Assembly (NCBI GenBank): GCA_020633555.1
Contig: JACKDL010000003.1
Span: 186,001 to 250,000, forward strand
From: Myxococcales bacterium
GTDB lineage: Bacteria; Myxococcota_A; Bradymonadia; UBA7976; UBA1532
Direction: 5' to 3'
Length of the DNA stretch: 64,000 bases
In this document: piece by piece, positions 15,409 to 23,594 of the stretch
How the letters are laid out: each line of letters opens with the position of its first letter
Numbering within the stretch: position 1 is the stretch's first letter
Made by a program: the position numbers and the translations under genes
Notes under the pieces: generated by a model
Told to the model about the DNA's origin: nothing
Databases searched by the model: none
The model's input: only the letters and a program-made list of their open reading frames with translations

Positions 15409-16886
15409 GGGTCCGAGCCCTCGGACCCTTCGGAGCCATCGGGCGCCGCCGCGTCCGGCGCCCGGTAGCGGTCGGCCGGCAGCGGATCGGTGTCCAGGGC
15501 CTGCAGGAAGGCCACCAGCGCGGCCACCTGCCCGTCGTCCAGCGCCACCGGCTGCAGCAACGGGTCCCGTTCGCCCGGCCCGTCATCCCCCGGCGCCAGC
15601 TTGTACTGCACCATGGCCTGCAGCGTTTCGTAGCGGCCGTCATGCCCCCACGGGCCTGTCTGCGCCACGTTGCGCAGCGTGGGCGTGCGGAAGGCGCCCA
15701 CGTCGGCCGGCGTGGGCGCCAGATCGGCCAGCCGGGCGGCCCGGGCGCCGTCGGGGGCGTCGCTGAAGGGGCCGGCGGCGTTGAACTCGCTGGCCAGCAG
15801 CCGGGGGATGGCGCCCGCGCGGCCGTCGGGGTGGGCGTCGCGCGCGAAGGGCGCCTGGCCCAGGTTGTGGAACGCGCCGTCCGACAGGGTGGGCCCGTGG
15901 TGGCAGGCCAGGCAGCCCGCGGGGCCGATGAACAGCCGCAGCCCCTCGACGGCCTGCGGCGACAGCAGCGCGCCCGCTGCGGGATCGCCGGCCACCAGCG
16001 CCCGCGCGAAGCGGTCGAAGGGGCCTTCGGTGTGCACCAGGGTGCGCTGGAAGGCCGCGATGGCCTTGCCCACGTTCGCCAACACCTCGGACAGGGCCTG
16101 CTGATCGGCCGCGCTCAGCGCGGCCCAGGCGGCCTGCAGCTCGGGCTGGGCGGTGGGAAACGGCGTGGCCCGGTCGGGCAGCGCCGTGCCCTCCAAGGCC
16201 GCGGGCAGGGGGCCGAACAGGGCCTCATACGGCCCGCGCAGCGCCGGATCGGCCGCCACCGCCCGGGCGATGAAGACGCGGTCGCTGGCCATCTCCTCGG
16301 GATCCTCGAAGGGCGTCACCACCTGCCCCCAGGGCGTGTCGGCGCGGCCGTCCCAGAACAGCCACGGCTGGGCTGCCGCGTTGATCAGCGAGGGCACGTT
16401 GCGGAAGCGCAGCCCGCCGTGCTGGTCGTAGCTCAGCGGGCCGCTGAAGGCGGGCTCGGGGCTGTGGCAGAAGGGGCAGTTGGCGTCGCCGGGGCCCAGG
16501 GCGTCGCTGAAGAACAGCGCCTGGCCCAGGGCGGCGGCCTGCGGATCGTCGGCCACCCGGTTGGTGGGATCGGGGGCCAGCGCCACCGGGCCCATCAGCC
16601 CGGCGACGAGCGCGCGCTCGGCGGCGGTGAAGCCCAGGGGATCCACCGGGGGTCCGGCGTCGGCGGGCGTGGCGTCTGGGGCGGCGTCCGAGACGCCGGC
16701 GTCTGGGGCGGCCCCGTCCGGCTCAGGGTCGGGCGGCGGGGCATCCCAGGCGGCGTCGGGCGGGGGCGTCTGGTCCGTCGGCAGTGTGGCGTCCAGCGCG
16801 GGCACCCCGGGCGAGGTCGGGGGCACCGTGCCCTCACAGGCCCAGATCGCGAGCGCCCCCATCCAGCCCATCCACCGCCGGCTCAT
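15393..16886 (-). CDS. di-haem cytochrome c peroxidase / MauG-family lipoprotein
   Basis: A 497-residue exported protein. A short signal with a possible lipobox (IWAC, Cys17) is followed by an Asp/Ala/Pro-rich tether (about 30-82), then a bacterial di-haem peroxidase domain: haem 1 CPFCH (137-141), RNVPSLINA, GRADTPWGQV, haem 2 CLACH (325-329), FHNLGQAPF, RTPTLRNVAQTGPWGHDGRYETL and a final VAFLQALDTDP. Such enzymes reduce H2O2 or oxidise protein side chains in the periplasm or at the surface. ATG 16886 is used; upstream frame is a shadow of the glycosyltransferase. It is convergent with the TPR gene. Substrate unknown. Confidence 0.85.
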   Translation of the reverse strand: MSRRWMGWMGALAIWACEGTVPPTSPGVPALDATLPTDQTPPPDAAWDAPPPDPEPDGAAPDAGVSDAAPDATPADAGPPVDPLGFTAAERALVAGLMGPVALAPDPTNRVADDPQAAALGQALFFSDALGPGDANCPFCHSPEPAFSGPLSYDQHGGLRFRNVPSLINAAAQPWLFWDGRADTPWGQVVTPFEDPEEMASDRVFIARAVAADPALRGPYEALFGPLPAALEGTALPDRATPFPTAQPELQAAWAALSAADQQALSEVLANVGKAIAAFQRTLVHTEGPFDRFARALVAGDPAAGALLSPQAVEGLRLFIGPAGCLACHHGPTLSDGAFHNLGQAPFARDAHPDGRAGAIPRLLASEFNAAGPFSDAPDGARAARLADLAPTPADVGAFRTPTLRNVAQTGPWGHDGRYETLQAMVQYKLAPGDDGPGERDPLLQPVALDDGQVAALVAFLQALDTDPLPADRYRAPDAAAPDGSEGSEGSDPQPSP

Positions 16887-16933
16887 CCGCTGTTCCCCCC
16901 TCGCGAGGGCCCCAAGATAGCCCGCGGGGGCGG

Positions 16934-18178
16934 TCAGCGCGCCAGGGCGGCGTACAGATCGGCCACCTTGGCGAACTCGGCCTGGGCGTTCAGGCCGGCC
17001 TCGGCGGCGGCCCGCCCGGCGGCGCCCATGGCCGCCAGTCGGCCCCGATCGGCCACCAGCGCGGCCAGCGCGGCGCCCAGCGTGGCGGGATCGCTCGCGT
17101 CGGCCACGGCCACCGCGCCCGTCTGCTCGGCGAGCTGCCGGTGGCTGGCCAGATCGCTCGCCAGCACGGCGCAGCCGGCCACCAGGTACTCGAAGATCTT
17201 GTTGCTCAGCGACAGCTCGTACGAGCGGCACACCGGCTGGGTGAGCACCACGCCCACGTCGGCGCTGCAGGTGTAGGCCCAGAGCTGCTCGAAGCCCACG
17301 GCGGGCTGCACGAACACGTTGCCGTGCTTCGCCCGCGCCGCCGCCGCCGCCACCTCGTCGCGGTAGGGCGCCGCGTGGCCCATGAACACCACGTCGGCCT
17401 CGGGCACGAAGTCGGCGGCGGCCACCAGCTCCAGCAGGCCGCGGCCGTTGCTGAAGCCGCCCTGGTACAGCACCAGCGGCCGCGCGGGATCGCCGCCGAT
17501 GAGGGCGCGCAGGGCCCCCCCCTGGGCCAGCGGCATCAACGGCGCGCAGTTGCGCACCACCGCCGGCGTGGGCGCGCCGTACATGCCTTCCAGCTCGGCG
17601 GCCAGGGCGTCGCCGACGGTGATGACCCGATCCGCCGCCCGGTAGCCCGCGCGCTCGGTGCGCCGCCACTGGGCCAGCAGCCAGTCGGGGGCGCCCACCT
17701 TCGTCTCCTGCCACTCGATCCACAGCTCATGGCTGTCGTAGACGAGCCTGGCCCCGGTGAGCCGGGCGCAGGCGTGGGCGGGGCGCAGGGTGTCCAGATC
17801 GTGGGCGTGGTAGGCGTCGGCGCGCTGGGCCAGCCCCGCCGCCACCGCCGAGGCCTGGTAGTGGTACTCGGCCAGCATGGCCCGGGCGCGGCCGGGGGTC
17901 TGCGGGGCGCTGGCGCGGGCCGCGCTGGCGTTGGCCGCGCGGGGGGCGCCGGCCTTGGCCTTCGGCCGCCGCAGCAGCCCCCGCACCTGGGCCACCCGCT
18001 GGTTCAGCCCCGGCAGCCGGATCACCTGCGCCCCGTCCAGGGTGTCGGTGGGCGCCTCGGCCTTGCGCTGGATGCCGATGATCACCACCTGGTGGCCCGC
18101 GGCCACCAGCGCGGCGGCCTCGCGGCGTACCCGCGGATCCTTGGTGACCGGGTTGCGCACGAACATGCAGATCTTCAC
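16934..18178 (-). CDS. GT4-like glycosyltransferase
   Basis: A 414-residue GT-B glycosyltransferase. The N-terminal domain starts ICMFVRNPVTKDPRVRREAA with the typical Gly-x-x-V-x-x-I-G strand, contains AYHAHDLDTLRPAH and VYDSHELWIEW, and the C-terminal nucleotide-sugar domain carries LYQGGFSNGRGL, VGFEQLWAYTCSADVGVVL and LSNKIFEYLVAGCAVLASDL (the donor-binding Glu). The GTG start overlaps the stop of the preceding gene (GTGA). It is the last gene of a three-gene minus-strand cluster with a flippase and a toroid protein, indicating assembly of an exported or surface polysaccharide. The sugar specificity is not known. Confidence 0.85.
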   Translation of the reverse strand: MKICMFVRNPVTKDPRVRREAAALVAAGHQVVIIGIQRKAEAPTDTLDGAQVIRLPGLNQRVAQVRGLLRRPKAKAGAPRAANASAARASAPQTPGRARAMLAEYHYQASAVAAGLAQRADAYHAHDLDTLRPAHACARLTGARLVYDSHELWIEWQETKVGAPDWLLAQWRRTERAGYRAADRVITVGDALAAELEGMYGAPTPAVVRNCAPLMPLAQGGALRALIGGDPARPLVLYQGGFSNGRGLLELVAAADFVPEADVVFMGHAAPYRDEVAAAAARAKHGNVFVQPAVGFEQLWAYTCSADVGVVLTQPVCRSYELSLSNKIFEYLVAGCAVLASDLASHRQLAEQTGAVAVADASDPATLGAALAALVADRGRLAAMGAAGRAAAEAGLNAQAEFAKVADLYAALAR

Positions 18179-19371
18179 GCCAGGGCCTCCAGGGCGGCCA
18201 CCAGCCCGCGCATCATCCAGGCCTGGCCCCAGCGCACGTACACGCTCTGATCCAGCCACGGCCGGCGCGGGGGCAGATACCGGCGATAGGCATAGACCCC
18301 CGGGCTCAGGGCCAGGTGGTCCTCGATCCAGTGCACCGCCTTCTCCAGCAGCGCCCGCGCTTCGGGGAGATCGGCCGCGAGCTGTGCGGGGCAGTACAGG
18401 GCCTCGGCGGCGCCGTGCACGTCGATCAGGCCGGGGTCGTCGGGGTTGCGCCAGGGCGCGCCGTCGGGCCCGAAGAAGTGCTCGGCGTACCAGGCGAAGA
18501 AGCGCCGGGTGGCGGCCTCGTAGCGGGGGTCGCCCGTGGCCTGCCACAGCCGGTGGAACCCGCGGATCTCGAAGCCGGTGTGGTAGTGGTCCAGCGCCCC
18601 GTTCCGGTCCTGATCGCTGCCCCAGTAGGTCAGGTAGCCCTCGGGGGTCAGGTCCTGCAGCCCGTACTCGCCCGCCTTCAGCCCGAGCTCCACCAGCGCG
18701 GGCTGGTCGGTGGCCTGCCCCAGCTCCACCAGCCAGGCCGCGATGAGCACGTTGGGGTTGTGCACGTGGAAGTGGTCCAGCGGGGTGAAGCTGAAGCACA
18801 CCGCGCCCTCGCCCACGGGATCCACGTTCAGCCCCTCGGTGAGCGCCTGCGCCACCTTCAGCTCGCCGTCGCGCCAGCGGGCGTCGCCCGTGACGCGGTG
18901 CAGGGTGGTGAAGGCCTCGCCGCAGATGACCGTGACGATCCCGCAGGGCGTGCCCGCCGGGAAGAGCTGCCGGCTGCGCCAGTCGATGGGCAGCCCCCAG
19001 CCCCAGCCCGGGTAGCCGGCGCTGGGGTGCTCGGCCAGCCATCGGGTGGCCTCGACGGCCCGCCGCAGGTGGCGCGGATCGCCGGTCAGGGCATGCCAGC
19101 GGGCGTAGGCGTCGCCGAACAGCCCCATGCCCTTGGGGTAGATGCGCTTCTCCAGCCCCAGGACCTGCCGGGCCGTCCGGGGGTAGCGGTGGCCCAGGCG
19201 CTCCACCAGCCCCAGGGGGCTGCGGCCGCCCAGCTTCACCCGCGCCAGCGCCTCGGGGGCCTGCAGCCGCCAGTGGTGCAGATCGTAGGGGTCGTAGCCC
19301 GCCCAGCCATGCTCCGTGACCCAGGCGTCCAGCCCGGCCAGCGCCTGCTGCACTCGCGTCCGCGCGTCCAT
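18175..19371 (-). CDS. alpha/alpha-toroid protein of polysaccharide clusters
   Basis: A 398-residue, all-helical protein with repeated pairs of helices and conserved aromatics (GYPGWGWGLPIDW, YPKGMGLFGDAYARW, DHFHVHNPNVLIAAWLVELG, DHYHTGFEIRGFHRLW, IDVHGAAEALY). This is the pattern of (alpha/alpha)6-toroid glycan-active proteins such as lyases, GH88-like hydrolases or uronyl epimerases. No catalytic triad can be assigned by eye. ATG 19371 starts 5 bp after the flippase stop and the gene overlaps the glycosyltransferase by 4 bp, so it belongs to one operon. Similar genes occur in exopolysaccharide loci with poor annotation. Possibly a sugar-modifying enzyme. Confidence 0.65.
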   Translation of the reverse strand: MDARTRVQQALAGLDAWVTEHGWAGYDPYDLHHWRLQAPEALARVKLGGRSPLGLVERLGHRYPRTARQVLGLEKRIYPKGMGLFGDAYARWHALTGDPRHLRRAVEATRWLAEHPSAGYPGWGWGLPIDWRSRQLFPAGTPCGIVTVICGEAFTTLHRVTGDARWRDGELKVAQALTEGLNVDPVGEGAVCFSFTPLDHFHVHNPNVLIAAWLVELGQATDQPALVELGLKAGEYGLQDLTPEGYLTYWGSDQDRNGALDHYHTGFEIRGFHRLWQATGDPRYEAATRRFFAWYAEHFFGPDGAPWRNPDDPGLIDVHGAAEALYCPAQLAADLPEARALLEKAVHWIEDHLALSPGVYAYRRYLPPRRPWLDQSVYVRWGQAWMMRGLVAALEALA

Positions 19372-19376
19372 GATCC

Positions 19377-20963
19377 TCAGCTCGCTCCCCGGCCCGTCAG
19401 CCGCGCCACTCTGCGGCGCACGGCCGCTCGGTCGGCGGGATCCAGGCCCACCGTCACCGCCACCACGCCCTGCACCACGCCGGCCACGGCGGTCACCGCC
19501 ATCAGACCCCACAGGCCCTCGCTCAGGCCCCACAGCCGCGCCGCCACCAGCACCGCCAGCCCGGGCAGGGTCATGGCCAGCGGCCACAGGGCGGTCTGGA
19601 CCACGAAGCGGGCGATGGGCACCCGCAGCATCTTCGCCACCAGCCAGGTCCAGAACACCAGCTTGTACAGGATCCAGGTGGCGAACGTACCGCCGGCCAC
19701 CCCCATCAGCCCCCAGTCGAACACCAGCACGAACAGCAGGCTCAGGCCCACGTTCACCCAGGCCGCCACGAAGGCCGCCACGCTGGCGAGCCGCATCTGC
19801 CCGAAGGCCTCGGGCACGGCGTTGCTCACCTGGTTGGTGCTGCACAGCAGCCAGGCGCCCCCCGTGAGCCAGAACAGGGGCCCGTATTCGCGGTAGGCCT
19901 CGCCCACGTACAGCGCCAGGATCTCTTCGCCGAAGACCACCGCCACCAGCACCGGCATGAGCCCCAGGGGCAGCACGGCGCGGTTGGCCCGCACCACGGC
20001 CCGGTACATCCGGTCGATCTCGCCGCGGGCGTGCATGATGGTCATGGCCGGCGCCAGCGCCCGCGCCCCCAGCACCACGAACTGGTAGGCGTTCACCGCC
20101 AGGCTGGCCACGATGGCGTAGCCCGTGACCAGGCCGGGATCCATCAGCTTGTTGATGATCAGGTTGTCGGTGTGCCAGTACAGCAGCCCGGCCACGGTGC
20201 TCAGCAGCACCCACGCGCTGAACCCTGTGACTTTCTTCAGGGTTTCCCGATCCAGCGCCGCCCGGCGCAGCCGCTGCCAGGGCAGCACCCGCCGGGCGGT
20301 GATGACGATGGAGGCCGCCTCGCCGATGCCCATGGCCAGGAAGGCCGCGCCCACCCAGATCAGGTGCGGCCGATCCACCTCGAAGGCCAGCACGATCAGG
20401 CCCACCCGCACCGCGAAGACCCCCACGCGGATGGCGTTGATGGTGCGGAACTGCTGCGCCGCCATCAGGCCGCCGCGGTAGACGCCCGCGGGCACCACCA
20501 CGGCCCCCGACAGGCCCGCCAGCAGCATGGCCCACGGGCCGATGCCCTCGGTGCCCGCGGGGATGTCGAACACCGACTCGAAGGACACGCTCAGGCCCAG
20601 GATCACCAGCGCGTACAGGGTGGCGGCCCCCGCCAGGGCGGTGAAGACGCTGGTGGTGATGCGCTCGATGGCGGCGGTGTCGCCGTCGCCCAGGGCGTGG
20701 GCCAGGAACCGGGACACGCCGGCCCCGACGCCCCGGGGCACCAGCGCCGCGAAGGCGGTGGCGCTGTTGATCACCGGCCACAGGGCGTACTGGTCGCGGC
20801 CCAACGACCGCACCAGGTAGGCCTGGATGAACAGCCCCAGCAGCAAGGTGCCCACGGCGCCGCCGTAGTTGAACAGGGCGTTGCCCACGGTGCGGCGGGC
20901 GCTCACCTGGGCCAGCGCCGCCAGGCGCTCGCGATCGGCGGGGGTCAGGTCGTTCAAAGCCAA
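19377..20963 (-). CDS. polysaccharide flippase (Wzx / MurJ-MATE superfamily)
   Basis: A membrane protein of about 528 residues with roughly 12-14 hydrophobic helices, e.g. GNALFNYGGAVGTLLLGLFIQAY..., WAMLLAGLSGAVVVPAGVYRG and the C-terminal LMAVTAVAGVVQGVVAVTVG. The pattern, including an N-terminal NYGGAVGTLLLGL helix and the central GLLYWHTDNLIINKLM segment, is that of lipid-linked oligosaccharide flippases (PST family). No ATG or good ribosome site lies near the start; TTG at 20963 or 20957 (coding begins LALNDLTPADRERLAALA) seems most likely. First gene of the three-gene polysaccharide operon. Confidence 0.8.
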   Translation of the reverse strand: MALNDLTPADRERLAALAQVSARRTVGNALFNYGGAVGTLLLGLFIQAYLVRSLGRDQYALWPVINSATAFAALVPRGVGAGVSRFLAHALGDGDTAAIERITTSVFTALAGAATLYALVILGLSVSFESVFDIPAGTEGIGPWAMLLAGLSGAVVVPAGVYRGGLMAAQQFRTINAIRVGVFAVRVGLIVLAFEVDRPHLIWVGAAFLAMGIGEAASIVITARRVLPWQRLRRAALDRETLKKVTGFSAWVLLSTVAGLLYWHTDNLIINKLMDPGLVTGYAIVASLAVNAYQFVVLGARALAPAMTIMHARGEIDRMYRAVVRANRAVLPLGLMPVLVAVVFGEEILALYVGEAYREYGPLFWLTGGAWLLCSTNQVSNAVPEAFGQMRLASVAAFVAAWVNVGLSLLFVLVFDWGLMGVAGGTFATWILYKLVFWTWLVAKMLRVPIARFVVQTALWPLAMTLPGLAVLVAARLWGLSEGLWGLMAVTAVAGVVQGVVAVTVGLDPADRAAVRRRVARLTGRGAS

Positions 20964-21067
20964 AGGCCTGGGCCGGGCGGGGGGCGGATTATGGGGACCC
21001 CGCCGAAGGCCTTGCAACCGCACCGGGGGGCCGAAACATCATCCCGGGCCGCCAGCCCAGGAGCGCC

Positions 21068-21568
21068 ATGCCCACCCTCCGCGCCGCCACCCCCGCCGAT
21101 CTGCCCGCCATCGCGGCCATCCACGCCCACGCGGTGCGGCACACGCCTGCGGTGTTCCGCGACGAGCCGCTGCCGCAGGCCGAGTGGGCGGCGTGGATCC
21201 GCAGCGACCACCCCACGCGGGTGGCCGAAGTGGCGGGCGCCGTGGCCGGCTACATCGCCGCCCGTCCGTACGCGCCGGGCTACAGCGGCTACGACGGCAT
21301 GGCCTGGGTGTCGGTGTACGTCCATCACGGCGCCCGCGGGCAGGGGCTGGGGCGGGCGCTGATGGCCGATCTCATCGCGGCGTGTCGGGCCCGGGGCCTG
21401 CGGGAGCTGGTGAGCCGCATCGCGCGGCCCAACGACGCCAGCGAGGGCCTGCACCGGGCCTTCGGCTTCGAGCCCGTGGGCGTCTACAAGCGCGCCGGCG
21501 TCAAGTTCGGCCGGCAGTTCGACGTGGCCCTGTATCAGCTCGGTCTGGGCGAGGTGGAGCCAGGCTGA
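21068..21568 (+). CDS. GNAT N-acetyltransferase (phosphinothricin-acetyltransferase-like)
   Basis: A 166-residue GNAT protein. The opening LRAATPADLPAIAAIHAHAV, the WVSVYVHHGARGQGLGRAL acetyl-CoA pyrophosphate-binding motif (Q/R-x-x-G-x-G/A), and the closing SEGLHRAFGFEPVGVYKRAGVKFGR match the Pat/Bar/YncA subgroup that acetylates small amines such as phosphinothricin, methionine sulfone or sulfoximine. ATG 21068 follows CAGGAGCGCC. The 3' end overlaps the convergent lipoprotein gene by 68 bp. Physiological substrate unknown. Confidence 0.85.
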   Translation: MPTLRAATPADLPAIAAIHAHAVRHTPAVFRDEPLPQAEWAAWIRSDHPTRVAEVAGAVAGYIAARPYAPGYSGYDGMAWVSVYVHHGARGQGLGRALMADLIAACRARGLRELVSRIARPNDASEGLHRAFGFEPVGVYKRAGVKFGRQFDVALYQLGLGEVEPG

Positions 21569-21965
21569 GGGGCACGGCCCCGTCGGGGCGCCCGTCGCCG
21601 TCCAGATCCACGGGCTCGGGCGCGGGCCGAGCGCCGACCCCCTCCACCCAGAGCCAGCGCCCCTGGCCGGGGGCGCTCAGCTCCAGCCGGGGCGTGCCGT
21701 CCCCCGGCCCCCGACCCACCACCGCGCCCGGGCCCACGTGGGCCCCCGGGGGCACCAGATCCAGGCAGTCCCAGGACCCCCGCAGCTCCACCCACAGGGG
21801 GTCGTAGCAGCGCAGGGCGGTGGCGTGGCGGCCCTGCACCTGCAGCCACACCTTGGCCGTACCTCGGCGGGGCGGCCGCACGCCGTTGCTGGGGGTCCAG
21901 CCGCAGCCGGCGCTCAGGAGGCCCGCGCACAGCAGGTACAGGCCGAGGTAGCCGAGGGGTCGCAT
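21501..21965 (-). CDS. small lipoprotein of unknown function
   Basis: A 154-residue protein with a lipoprotein signal (GLYLLCAGLLSAGC, Cys about residue 21). The mature part includes VWLQVQGRHATALRCYDPLWVEL and a PVDLDGDGRPDG motif resembling a Ca-binding or FG-GAP-like loop. No family recognised. It overlaps the end of the GNAT gene by 68 bp, and its ATG is only 20 bp from the divergent ABC ATPase start, leaving no separate space for two promoters. The C-terminal tail, which lies over the GNAT gene, is Arg/Thr-rich and may not be strongly constrained. Lipobox and coding pattern make it probable but not certain. Confidence 0.55.
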   Translation of the reverse strand: MRPLGYLGLYLLCAGLLSAGCGWTPSNGVRPPRRGTAKVWLQVQGRHATALRCYDPLWVELRGSWDCLDLVPPGAHVGPGAVVGRGPGDGTPRLELSAPGQGRWLWVEGVGARPAPEPVDLDGDGRPDGAVPLSLAPPRPDRADTGPRRTAGRT

Positions 21966-21985
21966 GGGCCCGTACCCTGGCCGGC

Positions 21986-23584
21986 ATGGCCGAACGCCGC
22001 AACCTGCTGCTGCCCGACACCGCCCGCTGGCCCGCCGACACGCCGGTCATCGAGCTCATCGACGTGCACAAGGCCTTCGGGGCCGACGTGGTGCTCGACG
22101 GCCTGTCGCTCACCGTCGAGACGGGCAAGACCACCGTGGTGGCCGGCCAGTCCGGCAGCGGCAAGTCGGTGCTGCTGCGCATGATGAACGGCCTGACCCT
22201 GCCCGACCGGGGCACGGTGAAGCTCTTCGGCCGCGATCTGGCCCGCATCAGCGAGCGCGAGCGCACGGCCCTGCGCAAGCGCGTCACCATGGTGTTCCAG
22301 AACTACGCGCTCATCGACTCGATGACCGTGGCCGAGAACATCGGCTTCCCGCTCATGCAGAACACCCGCATGAAGCGGCCCGACATCGACAAGCTCGTGC
22401 GCGAGCTGCTGGAGCTGCTGGAGCTGCCCCACGCCTTCGACCGCATGCCCAGCGAGCTCAGCGGCGGCATGAAGAAGCGCGTGGCGCTCGCCCGGGCGGT
22501 GATCACCAACCCCGAGGTGGTGCTCTTCGACGAGCCCACCACCGGGCTGGATCCGGTGATGATCGAGTTCGTCGACAACCTCATCATCCGCACCCAGCGC
22601 GAGTTCGCGATCACCAGCGTCATCATCAGCCACGACATGGCCAGCAACCGCCGGCTGGCCGACACCATGGCCGTGCTGGCCGACGGGCAGATCGTCACCA
22701 GCGGCCCCTTCCGCCAGGTCATGGCCTCCGAGCATCCGAAGGTGCGCGCCTTCGTGGCCAGCGCCGTCACCGAGCGCATGGGCCGGGCCGAGGGCGGCAC
22801 CCCGGCGGCCGAGGCCCAGGCCCCCGCCTGGCAGCCCGCGCCCGATCCCGCGCCCCCGGTGGCCCGGGTCACCGGCCTGCACAAGCGCTTCGCCGACAAC
22901 CACGTGCTCAAGGGCATCGACCTCACGATCCCCGAGCACAAGATCACCGTGGTCATCGGCGGATCGGGCTCGGGCAAGAGCGTGCTCATCAAGCACATCA
23001 TCGGCCTGCTCGACCCCACGGCGGGCGTGGTGGAGACCCTGGGCCAGGACTGGGCGAAGCTGGACGGCCGCGAGAAGCAGGCCCTGCGCGGGCAGATCGG
23101 CATGCTCTTTCAGGGCGCGGCCCTGTTCGACTCCATGACCGTGGGCGAGAACATCGCCTTCCCCCTCACCGAGGGGCAGCGGCTGCGGGGCAAGCAGGTG
23201 CGCGAGCGGGTGGCCGAGATCGCCGAGCAGACCAGCGTGCAGGGCATCCTCGACCGCTTCCCGGCGGGCATCTCGAACGGTGAGCGCAAGCGGGTGGGCC
23301 TGGCGCGGGCGCTGATCACCCGCCCGAAGATCATGGTCTACGACGAGCCCACCACGGGGCAGGACCCCATCATGATGCAGCGGGTGGACGACATGATCGT
23401 CGAGGCCAGCCAGACCTTCGACATCACCAGCATCGTCATCAGCCACGACATGCTCTCGACGTTCCGCATCGCCGACAAGATCGCCATGATCCACAAGGGC
23501 GAGCTGGTGGCGGCCGGCACCCCCGACGAGCTGCGCGCGTGCCCCGACGAGCGGGTGCAGGCCTTCATCTACGCGGGGGACTGA
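21986..23584 (+). CDS. fused double ABC ATPase of the MlaF / Mce-transport type
   Basis: A 532-residue protein with two complete ATP-binding cassettes, each closest to MlaF/Ttg2A ATPases of retrograde phospholipid (Mce) transport. Domain 1: Walker A GQSGSGKS (54-61), signature LSGGM (158-162), Walker B VLFDEP (179-184), HD switch SHDM. A linker of about 270-290 (Ala/Pro) follows. Domain 2: Walker A GGSGSGKS (325-332), but a divergent signature ISNGE (429-433), TTGQDP instead of TTGLDP, then SHDM. MlaF is normally a separate homodimerising subunit; a tandem fusion could form an asymmetric pair. No permease or MCE gene is adjacent. No clear ribosome site precedes ATG 21986, so the transcript may be nearly leaderless. 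Confidence 0.85.
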   Translation: MAERRNLLLPDTARWPADTPVIELIDVHKAFGADVVLDGLSLTVETGKTTVVAGQSGSGKSVLLRMMNGLTLPDRGTVKLFGRDLARISERERTALRKRVTMVFQNYALIDSMTVAENIGFPLMQNTRMKRPDIDKLVRELLELLELPHAFDRMPSELSGGMKKRVALARAVITNPEVVLFDEPTTGLDPVMIEFVDNLIIRTQREFAITSVIISHDMASNRRLADTMAVLADGQIVTSGPFRQVMASEHPKVRAFVASAVTERMGRAEGGTPAAEAQAPAWQPAPDPAPPVARVTGLHKRFADNHVLKGIDLTIPEHKITVVIGGSGSGKSVLIKHIIGLLDPTAGVVETLGQDWAKLDGREKQALRGQIGMLFQGAALFDSMTVGENIAFPLTEGQRLRGKQVRERVAEIAEQTSVQGILDRFPAGISNGERKRVGLARALITRPKIMVYDEPTTGQDPIMMQRVDDMIVEASQTFDITSIVISHDMLSTFRIADKIAMIHKGELVAAGTPDELRACPDERVQAFIYAGD

Positions 23585-23594
23585 GGGGGCGGCC

